The notes under the pieces are model-generated. The model worked only from the letters and a program-made list of their open reading frames with translations, ran no database searches and had not been told where the DNA came from. Shown here one piece after another: positions 7,173 through 14,458 of a DNA stretch of 27,998 nt. The translations under genes were made by a program, and so were the position numbers. Numbering within the stretch: the stretch's first letter is position 1; each line of letters opens with the position of its first letter. Origin of the DNA: LBZV01 sp000993855 (GTDB lineage: Bacteria > Patescibacteriota > Microgenomatia > Curtissbacterales > GWA2-41-24); the NCBI GenBank assembly GCA_964492425.1, contig CAZBKB010000012.1:1-27998 (forward strand), in the 5' to 3' direction.

Positions 7173-8318
7173 TTATTCATTCGGTGCTTCACCCAAGACC
7201 ACCGTAAAATCTAAAGTTTTTTTATCACGAAATACCCGAACCCTAACACTGTCACTAACCTTTTTAGACCTGATTATATCGGTTAACTGACTCTCCTCAT
7301 CCAATTTTTGCCCGTCAAATTCCACTATTATATCCCCAACTTCAATGCCTCCCCTGTCAGCAGCACTGCCGTCAACTACGTCACGAACCAACTCCCCCGC
7401 GGGAACATCATTAAGAAGAGCGACATCGCGTGATACATGCGAGTATCTTACACCTAAAAATGGTCTAGAAATCTTTCCTCCAGAGCCTCTAAATTCCTCT
7501 AGTAACTGCTTGGCGACATTAATTTTAATCGCAAAACCAATATTATCCGCAGATGCAGTAGCAGTATTAATTCCAATTACTTGCCCTGTGGTATTAACCA
7601 ATGGTCCTCCAGAATTTCCCGGGTTTATTGCTGCATCTGTTTGGATAAGATCGTCTAGCGTCTCTGTCGTTCCGGTTGAGGGGTCGTATGGACTAACCCC
7701 GCGTCCAAGCCCGGACACAACACCCGATGTAACAGTATTTTCAAACCTGCCCAAAGCATTACCAAACGCTACCACTTTCTGCCCAACCTTGAGATGATCC
7801 GAATCGCCAAGCTCTAAAGGTTTCAAACCAGAAGCGTCTACTTTTACAATCGCAAGATCATTAAATGGATCTCGATTTATTTCAACAACATCGTATCTTT
7901 TTTCACTACCTTCGTTGTCTCGGATTATGGCCACATATTTTTGATTTCCTTCACCAACCACATGCTTGTTTGTCATAATCAAACCGTCTTCTGACACTAC
8001 GAAACCTGTACCAATTCCAGATTCTCCTTCCCTTTTTTGTGGCGTTCCAAAAAAGTCTATAGTCACTCTATCCTTAACGGCAATTGACACAACGGAGGGT
8101 GAAACCTTTTCAACAACATCGATAACAACGGATTCCTCATCAACAACCCGATTTATTTCACGAGTTGAAGTATTTTGACCAGTATTCTGAGGAAGTTTTC
8201 CAAATACACGCAAAACCAAAACCACACTCAATATCCATAAAGCCAAAATCAAAAGAATTATGCCAAATTTCCCGATCTTAGAACTACTCCGTATATTCTG
8301 AAAACTATTTTCCTTCAT
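7173..8318 (-). CDS. HtrA/DegP-type serine protease with PDZ domain
   Basis: This is a membrane-anchored trypsin-like quality-control protease of the cell envelope. An N-terminal membrane helix spans about residues 17-39. The catalytic triad is visible: His119 in TNKHVV, Asp154 in NDLAIVKV and Ser236 in NPGNSGGPL. One PDZ domain follows (about 285-375: FLGVRYSHV... AADRGGIEVGDIIVEFDGQKL). Length (381) is normal for a one-PDZ HtrA. The ATG at 8318 is preceded by a 16-nt gap to the S41 protease gene on the same strand, so both envelope proteases probably share the transcript running from rpsR. Confidence 0.95.
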   Translation of the reverse strand: MKENSFQNIRSSSKIGKFGIILLILALWILSVVLVLRVFGKLPQNTGQNTSTREINRVVDEESVVIDVVEKVSPSVVSIAVKDRVTIDFFGTPQKREGESGIGTGFVVSEDGLIMTNKHVVGEGNQKYVAIIRDNEGSEKRYDVVEINRDPFNDLAIVKVDASGLKPLELGDSDHLKVGQKVVAFGNALGRFENTVTSGVVSGLGRGVSPYDPSTGTTETLDDLIQTDAAINPGNSGGPLVNTTGQVIGINTATASADNIGFAIKINVAKQLLEEFRGSGGKISRPFLGVRYSHVSRDVALLNDVPAGELVRDVVDGSAADRGGIEVGDIIVEFDGQKLDEESQLTDIIRSKKVSDSVRVRVFRDKKTLDFTVVLGEAPNE

Positions 8319-8334
8319 ACAGATTCAAAAAATA

Positions 8335-9663
8335 TTATAACAGACGCAAAGCCTCATCAAGCTGAGGATCTCGGCTATTGTCAATATCATCTTGAGTCAT
8401 TTTAACCACAACATCCGGTGTTATCCCCACATCATGTATCGAATTGCCATTTGGAGTCAACCATTTTGCAATCGTAACATGTAATCCAGATCCCCCGGGC
8501 AAATCAATAACATCTTGCACACTTCCTTTACCAAAAGTTGTAACTCCCACAATATCTCCCCTGCGCTTATCCTGAATTGCTCCAGCAAAAATCTCAGCAG
8601 CAGATGCAGACCCTTCGTTGACCAAAACAACTAAAGGAACTTTAGTAAGCTTACCTGTTCTTTTCGCAGAAAGGGTATCTTCATTACCCTCCGCATATTC
8701 TTGTCGAACAATTGTTCCACCAACAAACTCTTCCGCCAGATGCACAGACGAAGCCAGAAGCCCGCCAGGATTATTTCGCATATCAACTACCACACCACGC
8801 ACTTTTCTGGTCACAACCTCGGTAATAACCGCGTCCCACTCACCATCAGTTTTATCTCCAAATCTGGAAACAACAATTACCGCCACTTCCCCACTATCTA
8901 CTTGCCGGTAGTCAACATTAACAGTCTTGACCTCTATTTTTGCCCGCTCCAGAACTTTATTAAATGGCTCACTTTGTCCATCTCTCAAAAGAGAAAGTGT
9001 AACCCGCGTCCCAGCATCGCCGCGTATCAAATCAACAGCTTCCGGCAAAGTAAGATCAAACGTCTCACGATCATCTATTTTCAAAATCAAATCTTTGGGG
9101 CGCACTCCTTCTTTCTCGGCAGGCGTCCCGCGCAAAGGCGCAATCACTACTAACCTCTTTTCTTTATCGAAACCAATTTGGATACCAACCCCTTCATATG
9201 TGCCCGCCAAATCACGTTTTACAGATTCATTTTGCGCCGGATCCAAAAATGATGTGTAAGGATCACCAAGTGACCGAACCATACCGGAAATTGCTCCATA
9301 AAGCATTTTCTGGCCGTCGACTGCACCTTTGTCATAATATGTTTGCGGTAAGGTTCTAAAAACCTCCCAAAATAAAGTGAAATCCACATTCTGAATTTCA
9401 CTCGCTTGGTTTGAAACATTAATTGTTGGTATAATTCCGCGCTTTACTACATCTATCTTTTTCTGTCCCAACACAAAACCGATAGAAAAAAACAGAACAG
9501 CAACAACCAAAAATTGGATAATAAAATTTAAAAGAGAACCAGTCTTTTTAACATCTTCTTGCCCAACTGGAGTCTCGAGCTGCCCAGACACATTGATTTG
9601 ACTTTGCTCTTGGTGATTGTCTTGCTCAATCTTATGATATTTACGAGGCACGTGTTTAAACAT
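8335..9663 (-). CDS. S41 carboxy-terminal processing peptidase (CtpA/Prc type)
   Basis: The 442-residue protease has a cytoplasmic N-terminus, one membrane helix (about 44-66), a linker, a PDZ domain (about 153-240: YEGVGIQIGFDKEKRLVVIAPLRGTPAEKEG) and an S41 catalytic domain. The Ser/Lys dyad is visible: GSASAAEIFAGAI with Ser354, and FGKGSVQ with Lys379, 25 residues apart as in Prc. DMRNNPGGLL is the other family motif. It should cleave C-termini of envelope proteins. The ATG at 9663 lies 3 nt after the rpsR stop, which suggests translational coupling to the ribosomal gene cluster and constitutive expression. Confidence 0.95.
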   Translation of the reverse strand: MFKHVPRKYHKIEQDNHQEQSQINVSGQLETPVGQEDVKKTGSLLNFIIQFLVVAVLFFSIGFVLGQKKIDVVKRGIIPTINVSNQASEIQNVDFTLFWEVFRTLPQTYYDKGAVDGQKMLYGAISGMVRSLGDPYTSFLDPAQNESVKRDLAGTYEGVGIQIGFDKEKRLVVIAPLRGTPAEKEGVRPKDLILKIDDRETFDLTLPEAVDLIRGDAGTRVTLSLLRDGQSEPFNKVLERAKIEVKTVNVDYRQVDSGEVAVIVVSRFGDKTDGEWDAVITEVVTRKVRGVVVDMRNNPGGLLASSVHLAEEFVGGTIVRQEYAEGNEDTLSAKRTGKLTKVPLVVLVNEGSASAAEIFAGAIQDKRRGDIVGVTTFGKGSVQDVIDLPGGSGLHVTIAKWLTPNGNSIHDVGITPDVVVKMTQDDIDNSRDPQLDEALRLL

Positions 9664-9666
9664 TGG

Positions 9667-9897
9667 TTAACTTTGCACAAACGGAATCAATGCAACGTAC
9701 CTTGCTCTTTTGATGCTGCGAGTCACCTGCCGCTGGTGTGATGCACATACACCGGTTCTTACACGACCCAATATTTTCCCACGCTCGCTAATATACCTTT
9801 TCAAAAATGAAACATCCTTATAGTCTACATTTATACCTTCCGCACAAATAGGACATCTTTTTGCTCGAGTCAGTCGTTTCGAAAATTTGTTAATCAT
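9667..9897 (-). CDS. rpsR: 30S ribosomal protein bS18
   Basis: This small-subunit protein pairs with bS6 on the platform. The 76-residue product shows RAKRCPICAEGINVDYKDVSFLKRYISERGKILGRVRTGVCASHQRQVTRSIKRARYVALIPF, all typical of bS18. It includes the CPIC pair and a further Cys in TGVCASH, so it may be a zinc-binding form. I chose the ATG at 9897 (MINKFSKRLTRAKR); the open frame runs 14 codons further upstream but has no family similarity there. It is the third gene of rpsF-ssb-rpsR. Confidence 0.96.
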   Translation of the reverse strand: MINKFSKRLTRAKRCPICAEGINVDYKDVSFLKRYISERGKILGRVRTGVCASHQRQVTRSIKRARYVALIPFVQS

Positions 9898-9987
9898 TTT
9901 TTTTAAAATAATAAGCAACAAAGGAGCACCGCGGGCCAAACTGTAAGATACTAAGACAAACTGCAGACATTAACACAAATTCCATTT

Positions 9988-10533
9988 TTAAAACGGTAAG
10001 TCGTCAAGGTCTACGTCTTCTTCTCCACCTTCCTTTTTCGTACTCTTTACATCCTTTTTCTCACCCGAATCACGTTTACTGCTTTTCTTTTTAGGCTCTT
10101 CCTCCTCTTTTTCTTGCTGCTTATCGTCCACTACAGGAGAAGGACTATCTGCAACCACTTGTGAATCTTCATCTGCAGAACTTTCATAATCCCGTTTAGA
10201 ATCCAAAATCCGCATATCGTCTATTACAACCTCAGTAGTCTGACGGTTCTGTCCATCCGGCGTTTCCCAACTTCTTGTTTGCAGCCTTCCTTCTACATAA
10301 ATCTTCCTGCCCTTGGCAAGCAGCTGTGAGCAAAGCTCGGCAAGTTTATTCCAGGAAACAATTTTTATAAATTCCGTCTCCTCCTTTTTGGCACCATCAG
10401 ACGCTACATAATAACGGTTCGTCGCAATACCAAACGTACAAACAGCAGCTCCACTGGGGGTATAACGCATTTCCGGATCCCGGGTTAAGTTACCTATCAA
10501 CATAACCTTGTTTAATGATGCTCTAGATCCCAT
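9988..10533 (-). CDS. ssb: Single-stranded DNA-binding protein
   Basis: SSB coats single-stranded DNA in replication and repair. The OB fold covers about residues 1-110 (SLNKVMLIGNLTRDPEMRYTPSGAAVCTFGIATNR; EFIKIVSWNKLAELCSQLLAKGRKIYVEGRLQTRSWE). A long charged linker rich in Glu and Lys follows. The tail ends DVDLDDLPF, the conserved acidic tip that recruits partner proteins. Length is 181. Unlike many genes in this window it has a Shine-Dalgarno-like AAGGAAG nine nt before the ATG, and a 113-nt gap to rpsF, so it may have a leader of its own. It sits between rpsF and rpsR as in most bacteria. Confidence 0.97.
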   Translation of the reverse strand: MGSRASLNKVMLIGNLTRDPEMRYTPSGAAVCTFGIATNRYYVASDGAKKEETEFIKIVSWNKLAELCSQLLAKGRKIYVEGRLQTRSWETPDGQNRQTTEVVIDDMRILDSKRDYESSADEDSQVVADSPSPVVDDKQQEKEEEEPKKKSSKRDSGEKKDVKSTKKEGGEEDVDLDDLPF

Positions 10534-10646
10534 AATTCCCCACTTCCTTTACTTCAAACACTTTTAATGTTGGTACGAATATATCACAATATTCTCTCTC
10601 GTTCCCCCAATAACTAACAGGTGTCCAAAAACTCTTGCTTCCACTC

Positions 10647-11162
10647 TCATTTCTTTTTTGTCTTCGATCTCCCTTTTGATGCTACCTTCACCTTTGATAC
10701 TTTTGTCCCCTTTGTTCCTTTGGTTGCCTTCACTGCCATCTTTGTCTCCCCACTTTTCACTCGCTTGCCCTGAGTTTTATCAAAGGATCCCTTTACACTA
10801 GTTTTAGTAACTACAGTTACTTTAGGTTTTTTCTCTTCTTTCTTCTCTACAGCTTTTTCCTCGACCCTTCTAACTTTCTTTCTTAACTTTCTTGTTTTTT
10901 GTACAGTTATAAGATAACGCAGCAAAGCTTCCTGTTCAAGTCTCAACATACCAGTTAAGTTACTAATTGCCGCCCCTTCTGCACCAAAGGTCAAAACAGT
11001 ATAATCCGCCTCTGTCTCTTTTTTAATGGGATATGCCAACTGCTTTTTCCCAAGCTTATCCGTTTTAACCTCAACTGCATTTGCATCCGTAAGCGCCTTC
11101 TCAATCCGCGATAGCAGCCCGTCACTCTCACTAACTTTAGAAACGATAAGTAGTTCGTACAT
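10647..11162 (-). CDS. rpsF: 30S ribosomal protein bS6 with long basic tail
   Basis: The bS6 fold occupies residues 1-95: MYELLIVSKVSES at the start, GKKQLAYPIKKETEADYTVLTF in the middle, and LRLEQEALLRYLITVQ at the end. After this, about 75 residues of Lys/Thr/Val-rich, very basic sequence (ending GRSKTKKK) extend the protein well beyond the usual 95-130 residues; the tail probably contacts rRNA. I chose the ATG at 11162 because MYELL is the family start. A TAGAAT box eight nt upstream suggests leaderless transcription. It is the first gene of the rpsF-ssb-rpsR cluster. Confidence 0.95.
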   Translation of the reverse strand: MYELLIVSKVSESDGLLSRIEKALTDANAVEVKTDKLGKKQLAYPIKKETEADYTVLTFGAEGAAISNLTGMLRLEQEALLRYLITVQKTRKLRKKVRRVEEKAVEKKEEKKPKVTVVTKTSVKGSFDKTQGKRVKSGETKMAVKATKGTKGTKVSKVKVASKGRSKTKKK

Positions 11163-11170
11163 TGGGAGAA

Positions 11171-11200
11171 ATTCTATCAAAATTCAGTATACAATAGCAA
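11171..11200 (-). promoter_or_regulatory. Putative rpsF promoter (leaderless)
   Basis: On the minus strand TTGCTA (11200-11195), an 18-nt spacer and TAGAAT (11176-11171) precede the rpsF ATG at 11162 by eight nt. Confidence 0.4.
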
Positions 11201-11254
11201 TCAACACTCTTGCTCTATGAGTCTATACCTATTTTCAACTATTTATATTGTTCG

Positions 11255-11292
11255 AACTAAGTGAGAACTATCACCTTACTTCTCACTTAGTT
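11255..11292. promoter_or_regulatory. Perfect 13-bp stem-loop between ychF and rpsF
   Basis: AACTAAGTGAGAA (11255-11267) is the exact reverse complement of 11280-11292; the loop is 12 nt. A second, smaller GC-rich stem (CCCCT 11295-11299 with AGGGG 11308-11312) lies next to it. No T-run follows on either strand. It could end ychF transcription or be a leader structure of rpsF. It does not visibly match the known S6:S18 leader motif, so I make no regulatory claim. Confidence 0.6.
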
Positions 11293-11340
11293 TACCCCTA
11301 AGTATTGAGGGGGGTTCGAAGGATACTTTCATATTCGGAC

Positions 11341-12486
11341 CTAAACGCTAAACTTGAATTCCACTACACTATTCTCCGGCATAACCTCGCTCTTTCCAAT
11401 CGTTTTAACAAACCCTTTCTCCCTGGCACCTTTCCACCCACCAGCTTCCACAAATTCATCAAAAGCAACAATATCCGCAGCAATAAATCCCCGCTCAAAG
11501 TCAGTATGGATCACCCCGGCAACCGCGGGCGCCAAACTTCCACGCTTTACTGTCCACGCCCTCACTTCCTTTGGCCCCGCAGTGTAAAAGGACATCAGAC
11601 CCAAGACTTCATACGCCTTGCATATTAATTTATTAACACCTGGCTCGCTTACCTCAACTTGCGCAAGATACTCTTTCTGTTCGCCTTCCGACAAACTTGC
11701 CAATTCCTCCTCCATCTTGGCGCAAATCCTTACAGCGCCAGAAATAGGCACCTCGTATCCCAAATCGCTTTCATCACTGTTTACAACAACCAAAGTTTTT
11801 TTACTTGACAAAAATTGCAATTCACTTATCTTTTCCAATTCTTCATCCGTCATCTCACCTCTCAACCATTTCCCCTGCTCAATTAAATTTTTCGCCTTTT
11901 CTAAAACTTCTCTGTTTATTGTTTCCTGTTTACTGTTTCTAGTTGAAAGAACCTTCTCAACTGTTTCTAAATCTTTAAGTAGCAACTCACTTTTCAAAAC
12001 CTCAAGATCTTCTTTAGGGTCCAACCCTGTCCTGATAATGTCTTCACTTTTAAAATCACGGACCACAAAAACAATCGCGTCCACTTCCCGAATATGCGAC
12101 AAAAACTGATTTCCCAATCCTTCACCCTTATGAGCACCTTTGACAAGCCCCGCTATATCCACAAATTCCACAACCGCCGGCACTATTGGAGGCCAAGTTG
12201 GATTGTCCTCTTTTGTATTTTGATCATTACTATTTTCTATTTGTTTCGGATTTCGAGTTTCGGATTTCGAGTTTTCGTTTGCAACAACTTCCGCAAGTTT
12301 TTGCAAACGTTCATCCGGCACCTCCACCACCCCCACATTCGGCTCAATAGTCGTAAACGGATAATTCGCTGTTTTAGCACCCCCACCCAGTGAGAGTTTA
12401 CCCTGAGCGGAGCGAAGGGCATTAAAAAGCGTTGACTTCCCCACATTTGGAAGCCCAACTATCCCACATTTGACCTGGCTTGCCAT
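11341..12486 (-). CDS. ychF: Ribosome-binding ATPase YchF (Obg family) with three repeat-derived insertions
   Basis: YchF is a conserved Obg-family P-loop NTPase that binds ribosomes and prefers ATP. G1 is GLPNVGKST (11-19), G3 lies in VEFVDIAGLVKGAHKGEGLGNQFL, and the C-terminal TGS domain is complete (MSFYTAGPKEVRAWTV ... FDEFVEAGGWKGAREKG ... VVEFKF). The length of 381 exceeds the usual ~363. The excess comes from three segments that look like repeat insertions: RSAQGKLSLGGG before the switch I region, SKSETRNPKQIENSNDQ after LQKLAEVVAN, and STRNSKQETINRE in the coiled-coil region. All are in frame and in loops or helical tips, so the protein is probably functional. A TATAAT box (12500-12495) lies eight nt before the ATG. 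Confidence 0.96.
   Translation of the reverse strand: MASQVKCGIVGLPNVGKSTLFNALRSAQGKLSLGGGAKTANYPFTTIEPNVGVVEVPDERLQKLAEVVANENSKSETRNPKQIENSNDQNTKEDNPTWPPIVPAVVEFVDIAGLVKGAHKGEGLGNQFLSHIREVDAIVFVVRDFKSEDIIRTGLDPKEDLEVLKSELLLKDLETVEKVLSTRNSKQETINREVLEKAKNLIEQGKWLRGEMTDEELEKISELQFLSSKKTLVVVNSDESDLGYEVPISGAVRICAKMEEELASLSEGEQKEYLAQVEVSEPGVNKLICKAYEVLGLMSFYTAGPKEVRAWTVKRGSLAPAVAGVIHTDFERGFIAADIVAFDEFVEAGGWKGAREKGFVKTIGKSEVMPENSVVEFKFSV
11910..11949. repeat. Repeat-derived insertion 3 in ychF
   Basis: The segment is built of GTTTATTGTTTCCTGTTTACTG words on the plus strand and is read as STRNSKQETINRE in YchF. The same word type forms the arms of the inverted repeat at 7015-7165. Confidence 0.5.
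12211..12282. repeat. Repeat-derived insertion 2 in ychF, with 14-nt tandem repeat
   Basis: TTTCGGATTTCGAG occurs twice in tandem (12244-12257, 12258-12271). With its surroundings it encodes a polar Asn/Ser/Lys stretch (NSKSETRNPKQIENSND) not expected in YchF. I recall this type of 'ccgaaatccgaaact' low-complexity repeat from CPR genomes. Confidence 0.65.
12401..12419. repeat. Palindromic repeat, insertion 1 in ychF
   Basis: CCCTGAGCGGAGCGAAGGG forms arms CCC/GGG plus inner GC pairs and is read as LRSAQGKL on the minus strand. The layout (CC, GAGC, loop, GCGAA, GG) parallels the GAAGC-TTTA-GCGAAGG repeats at 13.3-14.5 kb. Confidence 0.65.
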
Positions 12487-12549
12487 ATTTTGAAATTATA
12501 CTTCAAATTAGTCTTCCATATCATCAGCTACTACCCAAAAACAATGCGC

Positions 12550-12578
12550 TTGACATAAAAGTAAGAGTTTTATACAAT
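12550..12578 (+). promoter_or_regulatory. vapBC1 promoter
   Basis: TTGACA (12550-12555), 17 nt, TACAAT (12573-12578) is close to sigma-70 consensus. Twelve nt separate the -10 from the GTG start, so the leader would be about 5 nt. AAGGA at 12583-12587 lies too near the start to be a normal Shine-Dalgarno. Confidence 0.75.
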
Positions 12579-12590
12579 TAGTAAGGAAAT

Positions 12591-12857
12591 GTGAGCTATA
12601 CGACTACTACAACATCCAAAGGACAACTAACTATTCCCAAAACTGTCAGGGACAAGTTGGGAATCAAAAGTGGTGTTCGAGTGGATATTTACCCTACCGA
12701 AAACGGCTTTATAGGCAGAATGCACCGCAAATCAAGAATTATGGAAGTAATTGGAGATTTGCAACACTTGGACAAAGGTGAACCGTTAAGTGAAATTCGC
12801 GAAAAAGCGCAAAAACTAGCTTCGAAGGAAATAGTTGCAAAGCTCAACTTAAAGTGA
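12591..12857 (+). CDS. vapB: AbrB/MazE-type antitoxin of VapBC module 1
   Basis: The 88-residue protein has an N-terminal SpoVT-AbrB swapped-hairpin DNA-binding domain (SKGQLTIPKTVRDKLGIKSGVRVDIYP, residues 9-35). The C-terminal helical part probably blocks the toxin. Such antitoxins neutralise the PIN RNase and repress their own operon. The start is GTG at 12591. The stop overlaps the toxin start in GTGA, giving tight coupling. The promoter is close to consensus. The module lies divergent from ychF. Confidence 0.9.
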   Translation: MSYTTTTTSKGQLTIPKTVRDKLGIKSGVRVDIYPTENGFIGRMHRKSRIMEVIGDLQHLDKGEPLSEIREKAQKLASKEIVAKLNLK

Positions 12858-13249
12858 AAACCATAGGAGTTGACACTAACGTTCTCATCACACTTAAGTT
12901 ACACAGACAGCCTGGCTTCAACAAAGCTAAATCATACCTACAAAATTGCCTCGATGGAAAAGTTAAACTATTTATTCCCCTGCCAGCTATTTTGGAAACA
13001 GAATGGGTTTTAAGGTCTTACTACGAATATCCAAAAGAAAAAATTACAGAGTATTTTGAAGAATTAATAACTGTGGAAAATATTTTTACCGAAAATAAAG
13101 ATGAGTTCAAAATTGCCCTGAACCTATTTAAACAAAATCCAAAAATAAGCTTTACAGACTGCGTAATAATGAGCCAAATACAAACTCGTGATTATGATTT
13201 TTTAACCTTTGACCAGAAATTAGAAAAACTTTACAAGTCGCTGTCGTAA
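12854..13249 (+). CDS. vapC: PIN-domain toxin VapC, module 1
   Basis: This is a 131-residue PIN-fold endoribonuclease that would cleave RNA when freed from its antitoxin. The acidic active-site residues are present: Asp7 in GVDTNVL, Glu48/Glu50 in ILETEWVL, Asp102 in FTDCVI and Asp120 in TFDQKL. The start is GTG at 12854, overlapping the vapB stop. All catalytic positions are kept, so the toxin appears active. It shares the fold but little sequence with the module 2 toxin, so the two modules are not a recent duplication. Confidence 0.93.
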   Translation: MKTIGVDTNVLITLKLHRQPGFNKAKSYLQNCLDGKVKLFIPLPAILETEWVLRSYYEYPKEKITEYFEELITVENIFTENKDEFKIALNLFKQNPKISFTDCVIMSQIQTRDYDFLTFDQKLEKLYKSLS

Positions 13250-13274
13250 ATTTAAAGTTTTGTAGTTGAGCTTT

Positions 13275-13412
13275 TTAGTGAAAAAGTCTTCTCTTCGGAA
13301 CTTTACTGATAACTATCTTTCCAGGCATATCCCTGTCGGAAATTATTTTTACTATCCGAAGTCTTCTCGGTATCCGTAGCTTTAGCAAAGGGTATGACGA
13401 AGGATAGCGATC
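13275..13412 (-). repeat. 140-bp direct repeat, copy 1
   Basis: This copy matches 14205-14340 in the same orientation with a 2-nt gap. On the minus strand 13275-13375 reads as an open frame ending in TAA, with KII.DRD..GKIV.SKVPK shared with copy 2. The remainder holds one of the ATCC...GGAT palindromes (13372-13393). The two copies bracket vapBC2. The rest of the gap up to 13482 shows nothing recognisable. Confidence 0.85.
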
Positions 13413-13482
13413 TGCTTTAATTTTGGAGGCCTGAACTCGATTTTCAAGCTGGCGTTAACTTGCTTTATAGGTTGTCACAATC

Positions 13483-13869
13483 CTATTTTGTAAATAGTTT
13501 GTAGAGTTTTATATCGAACGTTTTAAAATCTTCTGCTTCATTTTTTACGGCATACGTTAAATTGTAACTATCTTCTAAGCTTATATTATGGCCAGTGAAG
13601 ATTTCTAAAGCATTTTCTAAAATTAGCCTCTCTTTCATTTCGATAAATGATAGATTTAGAAGACTTTGAAGTATACTTACAAGATCAGTTTTATTTTTCC
13701 CATAATAAGATGAGAGCACCCAATAGATCTCAAAGAAAACAATAGTCGAAGTAAATACTTTTAACTTCCCTTGGGCGGCATCAGCAATCAATTCTTTTGC
13801 TTCTTGATGCTGATTCTTAATATCCTTGAGAAGAAAGCGGAGAAAGTAATTTGTGTCTATAAAAACCAT
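13483..13869 (-). CDS. vapC: PIN-domain toxin VapC, module 2
   Basis: This 128-residue PIN-domain ribonuclease has its active-site acids in place: Asp5 in FIDTNYF, Glu47 in FFEIYWVL, Glu99/Asp100 in SLEDSYN and Asp119 in TFDIKL. I chose the ATG at 13869, which overlaps the antitoxin stop by one base (TGATG); the TTG one codon upstream is less likely. The module is oriented opposite to module 1 and lies between the two copies of a 140-bp direct repeat. The toxin looks intact. Confidence 0.92.
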   Translation of the reverse strand: MVFIDTNYFLRFLLKDIKNQHQEAKELIADAAQGKLKVFTSTIVFFEIYWVLSSYYGKNKTDLVSILQSLLNLSFIEMKERLILENALEIFTGHNISLEDSYNLTYAVKNEAEDFKTFDIKLYKLFTK

Positions 13870-14123
13870 CAAGTTCTAGACTTAGCAAAATACTCTTGTT
13901 TTGATTTTTCAATAATTTCATCGATACTTTTGCCTTTCCATTTCTTAGGAATCTGCAAGGAGCCTGCAAGTTTCTCAATCTGATCTAAAAATGGCGTAAT
14001 AATAATCTTCCCGTCTTTCTCAACAATTAAGACTTTCTGTTTTTGATTAAGCTTGACCTTTTTAAAAATTGAGGCTGGGATAGTCAGTTGTCTTTTGCTT
14101 GTAATAGTTGCAACTTGTGACAT
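13869..14123 (-). CDS. vapB: AbrB-type antitoxin of VapBC module 2
   Basis: The 84-residue protein starts MSQVATITSKRQLTIPASIFKKVKLNQKQKVLIVEKDGKIIITP, a SpoVT-AbrB domain. The C-terminal tail (EKLAGSLQIPKKWKGKSIDEIIEKSKQEYF) is of the type that wraps around a PIN toxin. I chose the ATG at 14123; the frame is open eight codons further, but a TATAAT box sits there at 14138-14133. The transcript would start about 3 nt before the ATG. Confidence 0.9.
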   Translation of the reverse strand: MSQVATITSKRQLTIPASIFKKVKLNQKQKVLIVEKDGKIIITPFLDQIEKLAGSLQIPKKWKGKSIDEIIEKSKQEYFAKSRT

Positions 14124-14132
14124 AACAAGGTA

Positions 14133-14161
14133 ATTATACAAATGCATGGAAAATAATTCAA
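14133..14161 (-). promoter_or_regulatory. vapBC2 promoter (leaderless)
   Basis: On the minus strand TTGAAT (14161-14156), exactly 17 nt, and TATAAT (14138-14133) form a near-consensus promoter. Nine nt separate the -10 from the ATG at 14123. Confidence 0.75.
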
Positions 14162-14204
14162 GTAAGGGGCTTAAGAAATGCCTTACTTATTTCCAATCAG
14201 CCAG

Positions 14205-14340
14205 CTACCGAAACAGTCTTCTTTTTGGAACTTTGCTCAAAACTATCTTTCCGAACTCATCTCTGTCAAAAATTATTTTTACACTCCGAAGTCCTCTGTA
14301 TCCGTAGCTTTAGCAAAGGATATGACGAAGGATAGCGATC
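14205..14340 (-). repeat. 140-bp direct repeat, copy 2
   Basis: This is the partner of 13275-13412. On the minus strand the frame ends in TAG and encodes LRSVKIIFDRDEFGKIV followed by LSKVPKRRLF. An in-frame TAA lies about 30 codons upstream of that stop, and no start codon is present. A palindrome is included at 14300-14321. Confidence 0.85.
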
Positions 14341-14360
14341 TTTTCTCAATTTCGCTTGTC

Positions 14361-14382
14361 ATCCGAAGCTTTAGCGAAGGAT
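14361..14382. repeat. Short palindromic repeat (ATCC...GGAT family)
   Basis: The arms ATCC and GGAT enclose GAAGC-TTTA-GCGAA. Three more near-identical copies are at 13372-13393, 14300-14321 and 14437-14458. Confidence 0.75.
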
Positions 14383-14436
14383 TGGCAGTCTAAACTTAAA
14401 CTCAAATGGCAATAGCCTCTGCTTGGAATGCCTGCG

Positions 14437-14458
14437 ATCCGTAGCTTTAGCGAAGGAT
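14437..14458. repeat. Short palindromic repeat (ATCC...GGAT family)
   Basis: Same family as 14361-14382, with GTAGC in place of GAAGC in the left half. Confidence 0.75.

Noticed and set aside
11305..11320. GGTTCGAA as a tRNA T-arm
   Set aside because: No acceptor, D-arm or anticodon stem can be formed around it on either strand.
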